Shown here one piece after another: positions 17,655 to 27,195 of a stretch of DNA of 64,000 bases. Each line of letters opens with the position of its first letter. Position 1 is the first letter of the stretch. Source of the stretch: Paracoccus sulfuroxidans (GTDB lineage Bacteria; Pseudomonadota; Alphaproteobacteria; Rhodobacterales; Rhodobacteraceae). Below the pieces are notes generated by a model. It did not search any database, was not told the origin of the DNA, and was given only the letters and a program-made list of their open reading frames with translations. The stretch lies in assembly GCF_007830335.1 (NCBI RefSeq), contig NZ_VLKU01000005.1, positions 173,322-237,321 on the forward strand. Direction: 5' to 3'. The translations under genes and the position numbers were made by a program.

Positions 17655-19025
17655 ATGGGAATTGCTGACGACCTGATGCAGGGGCTTGGCCTCTCTGATC
17701 CCGTGATCCGGCTGGGCGTGACAGGGTTGTCGCGCGCTGGAAAGACGGTGTTCATCACCTCGCTGGTGGCGAACCTTCTGGACCGGGGACGGATGCCGGG
17801 ACTGCGCGCAGCCGCCGATGGCGCGATCCGTGGCGCATGGCTGCAGCCACAGCCCGACGACACCGTGCCGCGCTTTGATTTCGAGCGACATCTGGCCGCC
17901 ATGACCGGCCCCGACCCGCATTGGCCCGAGGGCACGCGCCATGTCAGCCAGCTGCGCCTGTCACTGCGCGTGCAGCCGCGCGGGCTGATTGCGGGGCTGC
18001 GCGGGCAGCAGGTCATCCATCTGGACATCGTGGACTATCCCGGCGAATGGCTGCTGGATCTGCGGCTGATGGACAAAAGCTTTGACGAATGGTCGCTGGA
18101 GGTCATGTCGCGGATCAACGGCCGCCCCGGCGCGGAAGAGTTCCGGGCGGCACTGGCAGCCTCGGACCCCGCGGCCCGGCTGGATGAGACCACCGCGCAG
18201 AACCTCGCCGCAATCTATACCCGCCATCTGCATCAGTCGCGCGATGCGGGCTGGTCCGATTGTACGCCCGGCCGTTTCCTGATGCCCGGAGAGCTTGAGG
18301 GCTCGCCCGCGCTGACCTTCACGCCGCTGCCGCCCGATTTCAACGGCACGCCGCTTTACCGCGAGTTCTCGCGCCGGTTCGAAGCCTACAAGTCACGCGT
18401 AGTGAAGCCGTTTTTCCGCGACCATTTCGCCCGCATCGACCGGCAGGTGGTGCTGATGGATGTGCTTAGCGCGATCCACACCGGCCCGCAGGCGGTCGAG
18501 GATATGCGCCGCGCCATGGCCGATATTCTGGGCGCGTTCCGCCCCGGTCGCGCAGGCTGGCTGTCGCAGCTTCTGGGCACCCGCCGGGTCGAGCGCATCC
18601 TGTTCGCCGCGACCAAGGCCGATCACCTGAACCACATCCAGCACCCGCGCCTGACCGCGATCACTGCCGCCATGCTGCGCGAGGCGCGGGATCGGGCGAA
18701 TTTCTCGGGCGCGCGGACCGAGGCGATGTCGATTGCCTCGCTGCGCTGCACCACCGAAGAGATGATCCTTGAGAATGGCGAGGAGCTGCCCGCCGTACGC
18801 GGCACGCTGATGGACGGGCGGCAGGCCGCCTTCTATCCGGGCGAGCTGCCCGCCAACCCGGCCGAGCTGCTGGTCCCCGCCCAGCAGGGTGCCACGCATT
18901 GGCTGGACGGCGATTATGCCAATATGGATTTCGCGCCCGCGCCGAATACCGCGCGACCGGGCGACGGTCCGCCGCATATCCGGCTGGACCGGGCGGCGGA
19001 ATTCCTGATCGGAGACCGGATATGA
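17655..19025 (+). CDS. ycjX: YcjX family GTP-binding protein
   Basis: A 456-aa P-loop protein of the YcjX/DUF463 family. Walker A is GVTGLSRAGKTVFITSLVAN near residue 25; LDIVDYPGEWLLDLRL is the Walker B/G3-like element and FAATKADHLNH the nucleotide-specificity motif. Related proteins bind GTP and act with the membrane protein YcjF, which lies 27 bp downstream here. In enterobacteria the pair belongs to envelope stress (Psp) regulons; no psp genes are seen here. The 197-bp stretch before it, shared with hrpB, presumably holds both promoters; I see no clear motif. Confidence 0.93.
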   Translation: MGIADDLMQGLGLSDPVIRLGVTGLSRAGKTVFITSLVANLLDRGRMPGLRAAADGAIRGAWLQPQPDDTVPRFDFERHLAAMTGPDPHWPEGTRHVSQLRLSLRVQPRGLIAGLRGQQVIHLDIVDYPGEWLLDLRLMDKSFDEWSLEVMSRINGRPGAEEFRAALAASDPAARLDETTAQNLAAIYTRHLHQSRDAGWSDCTPGRFLMPGELEGSPALTFTPLPPDFNGTPLYREFSRRFEAYKSRVVKPFFRDHFARIDRQVVLMDVLSAIHTGPQAVEDMRRAMADILGAFRPGRAGWLSQLLGTRRVERILFAATKADHLNHIQHPRLTAITAAMLREARDRANFSGARTEAMSIASLRCTTEEMILENGEELPAVRGTLMDGRQAAFYPGELPANPAELLVPAQQGATHWLDGDYANMDFAPAPNTARPGDGPPHIRLDRAAEFLIGDRI

Positions 19026-19052
19026 CGCCCCGCTTTCGCAAGGAGCATCCCG

Positions 19053-20216
19053 ATGGCTGAGCCCCCGAAGCGCCGTGGTCCGGTCCTGATCGAATTCGAC
19101 GCCCCGGCCCTGTCCGACGCCGATCCTACGCCGCGTGTACCGGTGGCTGAGCTGGTGAACACGCCGGAGGAGCGCGCAGCAGACCCTCTGCCCGACAACC
19201 GCAACCGGCGCGCCCCTCGCAGCGTCCTGCAAGAGGGCGAGACGGCGGGCCCCTCGCCCGCTGATGCGCCGCCGATTGAGGATGCCTCGCTGCCCCTGCC
19301 GCAGCCGCGCACCATGCAGCTGGTCGCGCGGCTGGTCGGGCGCGGCCCCTCGAAGCTGACACAGTTCTTCATCAACACCGGGGCGGCGCTCTTCACCTTC
19401 CTGCTGTCGGTGGCGGCGCTGCGCTATATCTCGTCGCTGCTGACCACCTATCCGCTGCTGGGCTGGATCGGCGTCGCGCTGTTTGCCGCCTTCAGCATCG
19501 CCTGTCTGCTGGTCGCCTTGCGCGAATACCGCGCCTGGGCCAGGTTTGCCCGGATCGATGCGATCAACCGTGACGCCGGGGCCGCGATCCTTTCGGGCGA
19601 CACCAAGGCGGCTCAGCGGGTCGCCGATCAACTGGAGGCGCTTTATCGCAACCGGCCCGAGATGGAATGGGCGGTGAAGGGGTTCCGCGAGCGCCGGGGC
19701 GAGGCCTATGACGCGCAATCGCTGCTGGAGCGGGCCGAGGCCGATCTGCTGGCACCACTGGATCAGCAGGCCCGGCGCGAGATTGAGGCCGCTGCCCGCA
19801 CCGTCGCCGCCGCGACCGCGCTGATCCCGCTGGCACTGGCCGATGTGCTGGCCGCGCTGACCGCGAACCTCCGGATGATCCGGCGCATGGCCGAGATCTA
19901 TGGCGGCCGCGCCGGTGCCGTCGGCGGCTGGCGGCTGGCGCGCACGGTGATGACGCATCTGATCGCCACGGGTGCGGTCGCTGCCGGTGACGATCTGATC
20001 CACACCGTCGCCGGGGGCGGGCTTTTGGCCAAGGTCAGCAAGCGTTTCGGCGAGGGCGTGGTCAATGGCGCGCTGACCGCCCGGGTAGGCATCGCCGCGA
20101 TGGAGGTTTGCAGGCCCCTGCCCTTCCTGCACCAGCCGAAGCCGAAGGTGGGCAATCTGGTCTCTCGCGGGTTGGCGGGGCTGTTTGGCAGCGATGATGA
20201 GGATGCGAAGCGCTGA
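19053..20216 (+). CDS. ycjF: YcjF family membrane protein (DUF697, TIGR01620)
   Basis: A 387-aa protein with a polar, proline-rich N-terminal 100 residues, two transmembrane helices (FFINTGAALFTFLLSVAAL and LGWIGVALFAAFSIACLLVA), and a C-terminal DUF697-type domain with AATALIPLALADVLAALTAN. It is the standard partner of YcjX and probably anchors it at the inner membrane. AAGGAG lies seven bases before the ATG. The start is 27 bp after the ycjX stop, consistent with a two-gene operon. A degenerate 3'-end element (20254-20275) follows the stop. Confidence 0.92.
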   Translation: MAEPPKRRGPVLIEFDAPALSDADPTPRVPVAELVNTPEERAADPLPDNRNRRAPRSVLQEGETAGPSPADAPPIEDASLPLPQPRTMQLVARLVGRGPSKLTQFFINTGAALFTFLLSVAALRYISSLLTTYPLLGWIGVALFAAFSIACLLVALREYRAWARFARIDAINRDAGAAILSGDTKAAQRVADQLEALYRNRPEMEWAVKGFRERRGEAYDAQSLLERAEADLLAPLDQQARREIEAAARTVAAATALIPLALADVLAALTANLRMIRRMAEIYGGRAGAVGGWRLARTVMTHLIATGAVAAGDDLIHTVAGGGLLAKVSKRFGEGVVNGALTARVGIAAMEVCRPLPFLHQPKPKVGNLVSRGLAGLFGSDDEDAKR

Positions 20217-20253
20217 ATTGGCATTGCCGGGTTTGTGGCGCGCGTGGCGATTT

Positions 20254-20275
20254 GGGTATTTGGGCAACAGAGAAG
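20254..20275 (+). repeat. Divergent member of the 3'-end repeat family (copy 4)
   Basis: The stretch GGGTATTTGGGCAACAGAGA and the following AG lie 37 bases after the ycjF stop, on the coding strand. It matches the skeleton of the other copies (GGG, ATTT, three variable bases, CA, then an A/G-rich tail ending GAAG). No strong hairpin stands before it. Membership is a judgement by eye. Confidence 0.35.
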
Positions 20276-20321
20276 ATCGCAGGGCATGTTCCTGGCGCGG
20301 CGCTTTGATATGTGAGGGGTC

Positions 20322-22376
20322 ATGAGTTCGCGGCATCTGTCGATCTTGCTGGTGTTTCTGTTGCTGCTGGCGGGATTTGGCGCGGCGGTGCGGGACCGGT
20401 TTGACCGCTGGGTCGATGCGACCGAGCTGCCGCGTCTGGATGTGCCGACCGGGGTCGAGGTGCTGGCTCGTGACGGGTCGTTGCTGCGGGCGTTTCAGGT
20501 CTCGGACGGGCGGTGGCGGCTGGCGCCGGGGGCCGTCGATCAGAGTTTTGTCGAGATGCTGATTGCCTGGGAGGACCGGCGGTTTCGGACCCATTCCGGG
20601 GTCGATCCGGTGGCCTTGCTGCGGGCGGGTGTGCAGGCCGTGCGGCATGGGCGGGTCGTTTCGGGCGGCTCGACCCTGACGATGCAGGTGGCGCGCCTGC
20701 TGGAGGAGGGGCCGACCGGCGAGTGGCAGGGCAAGCTGCGCCAGATCCGTCTGGCGCTGGCGCTGGAGCGGAGGCTGAGCAAGGAGCAGATCCTGGATCT
20801 GTACCTGCGCCTTGCACCCTATGGCGCGAATGTCGAAGGGGTGCGGGCGGCCAGCCTGCAATGGTTCGGGAAAGAGCCGAGGCGGCTGACCCCGGCGCAG
20901 GCGGCGCTGCTGGTGGCGCTGCCGCAATCGCCGGAAAAGCGCAGGCCGGACCGGTTTCCGGACGCGGCCCGGCAGGCGCGGGACCGGATTCTGGCGCATG
21001 CGGTTCGTGACGGGGTGATCTCGGCCGGGGATGCGGAGGCGGCGCTGTCTGAGACCGTTCCCGCGGCGCGGCGGGCCTTTCCGGCGCTGGCCCCGCTGCT
21101 GGCCGCACGGCTTGTGCGCGAGCATCCCACCGCAACGCGGATCGAGACCACGATTGATCCGAGGCTACAGCGGCGGGCCGAGGTTCTGGCTTCGCGCGCC
21201 GTGCGGGGGGCCGGGCGCAGGCTGTCGGCCGCCATCGTGCTGGCCGATCATCGCAGCGGCGAGATTCTGGCCGAGGTCGGAGCGGCGGACTGGACCGACA
21301 ATGCCTCGGCCGGGTTTGTCGATATGGCGCGGGCCCTGCGCTCACCCGGGTCGACGCTGAAGCCCTTCATCTATGCGCTGGCCTTCGATCAGGGGATTGC
21401 CCATCCCGAGACCCTGATCGAGGACCGTCCCACCGTCTTTGGCCGCTGGCAGCCGCAGAATTTCGACAAGCATTTCCGGGGCACGGTCAGTCTGCGCCAG
21501 TCGCTGATCTGGTCGTTGAATATCCCGGTGGTGAAGCTGGCCGAGGCAATCGGCCCGAACCGCATTGCTCAGGCGCTGCGGCGGGGCGGCGTGCGGCTGA
21601 GCGTGCCGGGCGAGGTTCCGGGGCTGGCGATCACGCTGGGGGGCGCGGGGGTGACGCCGGAGGATCTGGCCTCGGGCTATGCGGGGCTGGCGCGCGGCGG
21701 GCGTGGGGTTCGCCTCTCGCCCCTGCCCGAGGGTGCCGAGGAGATGCCGGTGCCGATGTTTGGCCGCGTTGCCGCCTGGCAGGTGGGCGATATCCTGTCG
21801 CAGGTGCCCGCACCGCAGGGCGTGAGGCAGCGACCGCTGGCCTATAAGACCGGTACCTCATACGGGCATCGGGACGCGCTGGCGGTGGGCTATGACGGCG
21901 CGCATGTGGCCGCGATCTGGCTGGGCCGTCCGGACGGTACGCCGGTGCCCGGTGCCTTTGGCGGCGATCTGGCGGCCCCGGTGCTGTTTGATCTGTTCGA
22001 CGCCCTGCCCTCGGCCGCGCTGCCGCCTGCGCCACCGCAGACGCTGATCCTGCCGAATGGCGCGCTGCCCGCGCCGCTGCGCCGCTTTGCCCCGCCGGGC
22101 GAGGTCAGCGCCCGCCTGACCAGCCCCGCCGCGCCCGATGCCCTGCGGCTGACCTTCCCGCCCGACGGGGCCGAGCTGGAGGTGAAGGGTCCACTGGTCG
22201 CCAAGGTCAGGGGTGGCAGCGGGCCCTGGACCTTTCTGGTCAATGACAGCCCCGAGGTGATTGCCAGCCCCTCATCCTCGGCCAGCCTGCCGAACCCGGG
22301 CCCGGGTTTTGCCCGTATTACGGTGATCGACGCCGCCGGCAGCTCGGCAAGTGCGACAATCCGGCTGCAATGGTAA
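20322..22376 (+). CDS. pbpC: Penicillin-binding protein 1C (bifunctional glycosyltransferase/transpeptidase)
   Basis: A 684-aa class A PBP with one N-terminal membrane helix (LSILLVFLLLLAGFGAAV). The GT51 domain shows EDRRFRTHSGVD and GGSTLTMQVARLLEEG. The transpeptidase domain shows the SxxK serine in SPGSTLKPFIYALAFD, the SxN motif in SLNIPVVKLAE and KTGTSYGHRD. A C-terminal PBP1C-specific domain of about 90 residues ends the protein. It polymerises and cross-links peptidoglycan in the periplasm. GAGGGG lies close before the ATG. The alpha-2-macroglobulin gene that often precedes pbpC is absent here; ycjXF stands there instead. Confidence 0.95.
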   Translation: MSSRHLSILLVFLLLLAGFGAAVRDRFDRWVDATELPRLDVPTGVEVLARDGSLLRAFQVSDGRWRLAPGAVDQSFVEMLIAWEDRRFRTHSGVDPVALLRAGVQAVRHGRVVSGGSTLTMQVARLLEEGPTGEWQGKLRQIRLALALERRLSKEQILDLYLRLAPYGANVEGVRAASLQWFGKEPRRLTPAQAALLVALPQSPEKRRPDRFPDAARQARDRILAHAVRDGVISAGDAEAALSETVPAARRAFPALAPLLAARLVREHPTATRIETTIDPRLQRRAEVLASRAVRGAGRRLSAAIVLADHRSGEILAEVGAADWTDNASAGFVDMARALRSPGSTLKPFIYALAFDQGIAHPETLIEDRPTVFGRWQPQNFDKHFRGTVSLRQSLIWSLNIPVVKLAEAIGPNRIAQALRRGGVRLSVPGEVPGLAITLGGAGVTPEDLASGYAGLARGGRGVRLSPLPEGAEEMPVPMFGRVAAWQVGDILSQVPAPQGVRQRPLAYKTGTSYGHRDALAVGYDGAHVAAIWLGRPDGTPVPGAFGGDLAAPVLFDLFDALPSAALPPAPPQTLILPNGALPAPLRRFAPPGEVSARLTSPAAPDALRLTFPPDGAELEVKGPLVAKVRGGSGPWTFLVNDSPEVIASPSSSASLPNPGPGFARITVIDAAGSSASATIRLQW

Positions 22377-22441
22377 CCTTGCGTTGACGATCCCGTGGGA
22401 TACCCCTTTTAAGCGCGGTCAAATAGTCCATATTCATAACC

Positions 22442-22873
22442 ATGTTGCATGTTTCGGACGATATAACGATTCAGGAGTGGGAGCTCTCGGAACAGTTTTC
22501 CAGGTCGCAGGGACCCGGAGGACAGAATGTGAACAAGGTCGAGACAGCCGTCGAATTGCGCTTTGAGGCCGAACGCTCGCCCCATCTCAGCGAGGCGGTT
22601 AAGACGCGGCTGAAGCGGCTGGCCGGGCGGCGCTGGACGCTGGACGGGGCCATCCTGATCCGTGCCGAGGAAACGCGCAGCCAGCTTCGCAACCGCGAAA
22701 TCGCCCGTGAGCGGCTGGTCGAGATGATCCGCAAGGCGCTGGTTGCGCCGCGCAAGCGCATCGCCACGCGTCCGACGCTGGGAAGCCAGCGACGCCGTCT
22801 GGCCTCGAAAACCCAAAGGGGTGAGGTCAAGGCGCTGCGTGGCAGGGTCAGCCATTCCGAGGCTGCCGAGTGA
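22442..22873 (+). CDS. arfB: Alternative ribosome-rescue peptidyl-tRNA hydrolase ArfB
   Basis: A 143-aa class I release-factor-like protein. The catalytic GGQ lies in SRSQGPGGQNVNKVETAVEL near residues 20-40. The basic C-terminal tail, rich in Arg and Lys (ATRPTLGSQRRRLASKTQRG), is the part that enters the empty mRNA channel of stalled ribosomes. It hydrolyses peptidyl-tRNA on non-stop ribosomes, a backup to tmRNA/SmpB; smpB itself lies 3.8 kb downstream. The size matches ArfB/YaeJ (about 140 aa) and the codon-recognition domain of true release factors is missing. It overlaps the Nudix gene by four bases. Confidence 0.95.
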   Translation: MLHVSDDITIQEWELSEQFSRSQGPGGQNVNKVETAVELRFEAERSPHLSEAVKTRLKRLAGRRWTLDGAILIRAEETRSQLRNREIARERLVEMIRKALVAPRKRIATRPTLGSQRRRLASKTQRGEVKALRGRVSHSEAAE

Positions 22874-23328
22874 GCCGACATTTCCGCACCATCTTTGCCC
22901 GGATGCTGGGGCTTCGGCCGCCTGCCATGCAGGTGGCGGCGCTGTGCATCTGCCCGGAAACCTCGCGCGTGCTGCTGATCACCAGCCGGGGCACCGGTCG
23001 CTGGATCATCCCCAAGGGATGGCCAATGGCGGGCCGCACGCTGGCGCAGGCCGCGATGCAGGAAGCCTGGGAGGAAAGCGGCGTGCAGGGTGAAGTCAGC
23101 GAGACCCCGATCGGACGCTATCACTATGACAAGGAACAGGACCGCAGCTTCGCGATCCCGGTTGACGTGCGCGTCTTTCCGGTCCGCGTCAGCGCGCTGG
23201 CCGACGACTTCCCCGAGGCTTCGCAGCGGACCCGGAAGTGGTTCACGCCCGCCGAGGCCGCCGAACTGGTCGATGAAAGCGGGTTGAAGCAATTGTTGCG
23301 TAGCCTCAAGGCTTCGTCCGTGCCATAA
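22870..23328 (+). CDS. Nudix hydrolase
   Basis: A 152-aa Nudix-fold hydrolase. The Nudix box region reads PKGWPMAGRTLAQAAMQEAW followed by EESGV. The EExG core is present, but the canonical first Glu is Arg and the Arg of REUxEExGU is Gln. The fold is otherwise complete, with an N-terminal strand (QVAALCICPETSRVLLI) and a late WFTPAEAAELVDE segment as in diphosphoinositol-polyphosphate-type Nudix proteins. The start is GTG at 22870, overlapping the arfB stop (GTGA), so the genes are translationally coupled. The substrate is unknown. Confidence 0.88.
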   Translation: MSRHFRTIFARMLGLRPPAMQVAALCICPETSRVLLITSRGTGRWIIPKGWPMAGRTLAQAAMQEAWEESGVQGEVSETPIGRYHYDKEQDRSFAIPVDVRVFPVRVSALADDFPEASQRTRKWFTPAEAAELVDESGLKQLLRSLKASSVP

Positions 23329-23352
23329 GCGGGCCCTTGAAGGCACGGCACG

Positions 23353-24783
23353 ATGGCACGAACCCCTACGGATTACCGCATTCTCGACAAGGATCTGGGT
23401 CGGATCAGCAATGGCGAACGCGCCATGGCGCAATCGGGCCGTCCGGTGCTGCGGCTGGGTCTGGCGATGCTGTTCATCGGCGCAACGGCAGTTCTGGGCG
23501 CGCAGCTTTTCCACGACCGGACCGAGATTGCGATGCTGGTCGCGGGCTTTGCCGTGGCCGCCTATCTGGCGCTGTCGTTGGGCGCGAACGACGTCTCGAA
23601 CGCGCTTGGTCCGGCGGTCGGAGCCGGGGCCATCGGCCTGGTCAAAGGGCTGATCCTCGTCGCCATCATGGAGATTCTGGGCGCGACGCTGGCGGGCGAG
23701 GCGGTGACGCTGACGCTCTTCGACGGCATCGTGAACCTCGATCAGGCCAGCAGCGCCACGGCGGCGGGCTGGATGATGATGATTGCGCTGCTGTCGGCGG
23801 GCACCTGGGTGGGCTTCGCCACCTGGATGGATGCGCCGGTCAGCACCACGCACTCGATCGTGGGCGCCATCCTTGGCGCGGGGGCCGCGCTGATGGGTGT
23901 AGAGGCCGTGAACTGGAACGTGCTGGTGATGATCACCGCAGGCTGGGTGCTGTCGCCTCTGGTCGGCGGGGCGATTGCCGCGGGTACGCTGGCGGTCCTG
24001 CAGACGCTGGTGCAGAACGCGCCTGACCGGATGGCGGCGGGGCGGCGCTGGCTGCCGGTGCTGATCGCGATTGTCGCGGGGGTGTTTCTGTCGTCCTGCG
24101 TCCTGCTGTTTCTGGACCTTTCGGCCGGAGCGGGCACGGCGGCGGGGCTGCTGGCGGCGGCCTTCGGCTGGCTGGCCGCGCGCCTGCATATCGAGGGGTT
24201 GCTGAAATCCGGCCAAAGCATGCAGGCGGCGCAGAAACAACTGTTCGCCGTGCCGTTGATCGCGACGGCGCTGATCATGGGCTTTGCCCATGGTGCCAGC
24301 GACGCCTCGAACGTCGCGGCACCGCTGATGGCCATTCTGGACGCGGCGGCCTCGATGGACGGGCATGCGGTCTCAGCCATGGCGATGGTCTTGCCGATTG
24401 CGGGCATGGGCATCGCCGTCGGCATCCTGCTGTTCGGCGGGCGGCTGGTGCATATGATGGGCAGCCGCATCACCCGGCTGAACCCCCTGCGGGCGCTGTG
24501 CGTCACGCTGGCGACGGCGACCACGGTGATCGGATTTTCGGCCTTTGGCATGCCGATCTCGACCACGCAGGTGGCGGTTGGCGGGGTCTTCGGCGTGGGC
24601 TTTTACCGCGAATGGCATGACCGCCGGAACCAGCGCATGCGTGCCCCCCTGCCCGAGGAAGAGCGGCGGCGGCGCCATCTGGTGCGCCGCTCGCATCTGC
24701 GCACGATCCTGTTCGCCTGGGTCATCACCCTGCCGATCACGGCCGGGATGGCCGCAATCGGGGTCTGGCTGACGCTGGGCTAG
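23353..24783 (+). CDS. Inorganic phosphate transporter, PiT family
   Basis: A 476-aa membrane protein with about 10-11 hydrophobic helices. The two PiT signature repeats are LSLGANDVSNALGPAVGAGA in the N-terminal half and GFAHGASDASNVAAPLMAIL in the C-terminal half, which form the phosphate/cation pathway. These carriers take up metal-phosphate with H+ or Na+ at low affinity. The first 30 residues are polar and cytosolic. It follows the Nudix gene by 24 bp. Its TAG stop shares the palindrome CTAG with the stop of the converging TPP-enzyme gene. Confidence 0.92.
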   Translation: MARTPTDYRILDKDLGRISNGERAMAQSGRPVLRLGLAMLFIGATAVLGAQLFHDRTEIAMLVAGFAVAAYLALSLGANDVSNALGPAVGAGAIGLVKGLILVAIMEILGATLAGEAVTLTLFDGIVNLDQASSATAAGWMMMIALLSAGTWVGFATWMDAPVSTTHSIVGAILGAGAALMGVEAVNWNVLVMITAGWVLSPLVGGAIAAGTLAVLQTLVQNAPDRMAAGRRWLPVLIAIVAGVFLSSCVLLFLDLSAGAGTAAGLLAAAFGWLAARLHIEGLLKSGQSMQAAQKQLFAVPLIATALIMGFAHGASDASNVAAPLMAILDAAASMDGHAVSAMAMVLPIAGMGIAVGILLFGGRLVHMMGSRITRLNPLRALCVTLATATTVIGFSAFGMPISTTQVAVGGVFGVGFYREWHDRRNQRMRAPLPEEERRRRHLVRRSHLRTILFAWVITLPITAGMAAIGVWLTLG

Positions 24784-26447
24784 GCGCGTTCCTTCGCAGC
24801 CTCACCCGCCGCGCGGGTTTCGGCCAGGGTCGCGCCGGTGGTCAGCGCCTCGGGGTCCAGCCGCAGCTCGATCACAGCCAGCGTTCCGGCATCGCGGGCC
24901 CGCTGGAAGGCGGCGGCAAAATCGGCGCTGGTCTCGACCAGCTCTCCATGCCCGCCATAGGCGCGGGCCAGCGCGACGAAATCAGGGTTCGCCAGATCCG
25001 TCCCCGAGACGCGCCCCGGATAGGTCTTTTCCTGATGCATGCGGATGGTGCCGTAGCGGCCGTTGTTCGCCACCACAACGATCACGCCCGCATTGTTCTG
25101 GGCCGCCGTCGAAAGCTCATTCACCGTCATCTGCAGGCAGCCGTCGCCCGCCATGCAAACGACCACTTTCTCGGGGTTCTGGATCTTGGCGGCAATCGCG
25201 GCAGGCAGGCCATAGCCCATCGAGCCCGAGGTCGGCGCCAGCTGCGTGCCCCAGCGGCGGAAGCGGTAATAGCGGTGCAGGAAGGCCGCATAGTTCCCGG
25301 CCCCGTTGGTGATAATCGCATCATCGGGCAGGTTCTGCGACAGCCAGGTGACGACTTCCTCCATGCGGACATCGCCGGGGGTCGCCTTGGGCCGCTGCCA
25401 GTTTTCGTAATTTGCGCGCAGCTTCTGCGTCCAGTCGGCCCAGGCCTCGACCGGGCGCGGAGGCAGCGCCGCCAGCGCCGCGACCACTTCGCGCGGATCG
25501 GCGACCAGCCCCGGATCGGGGGCCCAGAGGTGGCCCAGCTCATCGGGGGACGGGTGGACATGGATCACCCGCGCATGCGGGCGGGTCGGGTTCATCAGCT
25601 CATAACCGCGGGTCAGCGTGTCGCCCAGCCGCGAGCCCAGCGACAGGATGCAATCGGCCTGCTCCAGCGCCTGCCCCAATGCGGGGTTCATGCCGACGCC
25701 CAGATCGCCCACGTAATTCGGGTGATCGTTGTTCATATGGCCCTGACGGCGGAAGGGCACGGCGACCGGCAGACCCCAGCTTTCGGCAAAGCGGGCCAGA
25801 TCATCCGCAGCCTGCTGCGACCAGAGCGTGCCACCGGGCACGACCAGCGGGCGTTTCGCCCCCACCAGCGCATCGGCAATGGCGGCAACCGAGGAGGGCG
25901 CGACGGCGGCCAGAGGCCGGGTGGCAGGCGCGATATCGGCAACCTCGGCCCGGCCCGAGATCATATCCTCGGGCAGCGCCAGCACGATGGGGCCGGGGCG
26001 GCCGTTCATCGCAAGCTGGAAGGCGCGGCTGATATATTCGGGGATGCGCTCGGTCTGGTCGATCTCGGTCACCCATTTGGCGATCGGGCCAAACATGGCG
26101 CGGTAGTCGACCTCTTGAAACGCTTCGCGGTCGCGGTCGGCGCGGGCGATCTGGCCGACGAACAGGATCATCGGGGTCGAATCCTGCCGGGCGATATGCA
26201 CGCCCGCGCTGGCATTGGTCGCGCCGGGACCACGCGTCACGAAGGCGATGCCGGGACGACCGGTCATCTTGCCATGCGCCTCGGCCATCATCGCAGCGCC
26301 CCCTTCCTGACGGCAGACGACATTCTCGATCTCGGTGTTGTAAAGCCCGTCCAGCACCGCAAGGAAGCTTTCGCCGGGGACCGAGAACACCCTCTCGACC
26401 CCGTTGGCCTTCAGCGCATCGACCAGAATCTGCCCACCGTGACGCAT
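24780..26447 (-). CDS. Thiamine-pyrophosphate-dependent enzyme, acetolactate synthase-like
   Basis: A 555-aa TPP enzyme with the three classic domains. The N-terminal PYR domain starts [20 protein letters not shown] and carries the catalytic Glu in [16 protein letters not shown]. The central TPP_M domain follows ([19 protein letters not shown]). The C-terminal PP domain has the Mg-TPP motif [17 protein letters not shown] ending in VVVANN. The overall form is like acetolactate synthase, but no small subunit (ilvH) or other ilv gene is nearby, so it may be an oxo-acid decarboxylase or carboligase. GGGGAA before the ATG at 26447 decides the start. Divergent from smpB. Confidence 0.85.
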   Translation of the reverse strand: MRHGGQILVDALKANGVERVFSVPGESFLAVLDGLYNTEIENVVCRQEGGAAMMAEAHGKMTGRPGIAFVTRGPGATNASAGVHIARQDSTPMILFVGQIARADRDREAFQEVDYRAMFGPIAKWVTEIDQTERIPEYISRAFQLAMNGRPGPIVLALPEDMISGRAEVADIAPATRPLAAVAPSSVAAIADALVGAKRPLVVPGGTLWSQQAADDLARFAESWGLPVAVPFRRQGHMNNDHPNYVGDLGVGMNPALGQALEQADCILSLGSRLGDTLTRGYELMNPTRPHARVIHVHPSPDELGHLWAPDPGLVADPREVVAALAALPPRPVEAWADWTQKLRANYENWQRPKATPGDVRMEEVVTWLSQNLPDDAIITNGAGNYAAFLHRYYRFRRWGTQLAPTSGSMGYGLPAAIAAKIQNPEKVVVCMAGDGCLQMTVNELSTAAQNNAGVIVVVANNGRYGTIRMHQEKTYPGRVSGTDLANPDFVALARAYGGHGELVETSADFAAAFQRARDAGTLAVIELRLDPEALTTGATLAETRAAGEAAKERA

Positions 26448-26652
26448 GTCTTTCCCCTTTGTCATGCTTGCGGCCAGCGTCACCCGGCCAGCCGGGGCAA
26501 TCAAGCCATCGCCGCAAGCTTCCACGCCCGAAGACCGCAGGAAATCGCTTTTTCTGCATGAGGTGTTGAGCCTTGCGCAACACTGCCTGCAGGGCCTTGC
26601 CACGCTGTCCCATCTTTACAGGGGCGGGCCTCGCGCCTATCTCTGCCCGATC

Positions 26653-27123
26653 ATGGCCGAGAAATCTGATCCCAACTACAAAGTCATCGCCGAGAACCGC
26701 CGGGCGCGTTTCGATTACTTCATCGAAAGCGATCTTGAGGTCGGCATCGTCCTGACCGGTTCCGAGGTGAAAAGCCTGCGCACCGGCCAGTCGAACATCG
26801 CCGAATCCTATGCCTCGGTCGAAAACGGAGAACTGTGGCTGATCAACGGCTATATCGCCGCCTACAAGCAGGCAGGCGTTTTCGGTCATGAGGAACGGCG
26901 CAAGCGCAAGCTTCTGGTCTCGCGCAAGGAGTTGGCGCGGCTGTGGCAGGCCATCGGGCGCGAGGGGATGACGCTGGTTCCGCTGGTGATGTATTTCAAC
27001 CATCGCGGCATGGTGAAGCTGAAAATCGGCGTCGCCAAGGGCAAGAAGAACCACGACAAGCGCGAAACCGACGCCAAACGTGACTGGAATCGCCAGAAAC
27101 AGCGCCTGCTGAAGCAGGGCTAG
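26653..27123 (+). CDS. smpB: SsrA-binding protein SmpB
   Basis: A 156-aa tmRNA-binding protein required for trans-translation, which frees stalled ribosomes and tags the nascent peptide. The oligonucleotide-binding barrel includes [20 protein letters not shown] and [20 protein letters not shown]. The C-terminal tail is the conserved [20 protein letters not shown], then KQRLLKQG. The start is the ATG at 26653 where family homology begins. The 205-bp region shared with the divergent TPP enzyme should contain both promoters. I do not find ssrA (tmRNA) in the window. Confidence 0.96.
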   Translation: MAEKSDPNYKVIAENRRARFDYFIESDLEVGIVLTGSEVKSLRTGQSNIAESYASVENGELWLINGYIAAYKQAGVFGHEERRKRKLLVSRKELARLWQAIGREGMTLVPLVMYFNHRGMVKLKIGVAKGKKNHDKRETDAKRDWNRQKQRLLKQG

Positions 27124-27195
27124 ACCGCGTTCGGCCATTGCAGGACTTCGCCGCTGGGGTTACATCGGGGCAGCCTGCAATGTGGGGGAATGCGC

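Noticed and set aside
26448..26652. tmRNA gene (ssrA) next to smpB
   Set aside because: No tRNA-like ends (GGTTCGA...CC type) or Ala-rich tag frame is visible in the spacer. ssrA must lie elsewhere.
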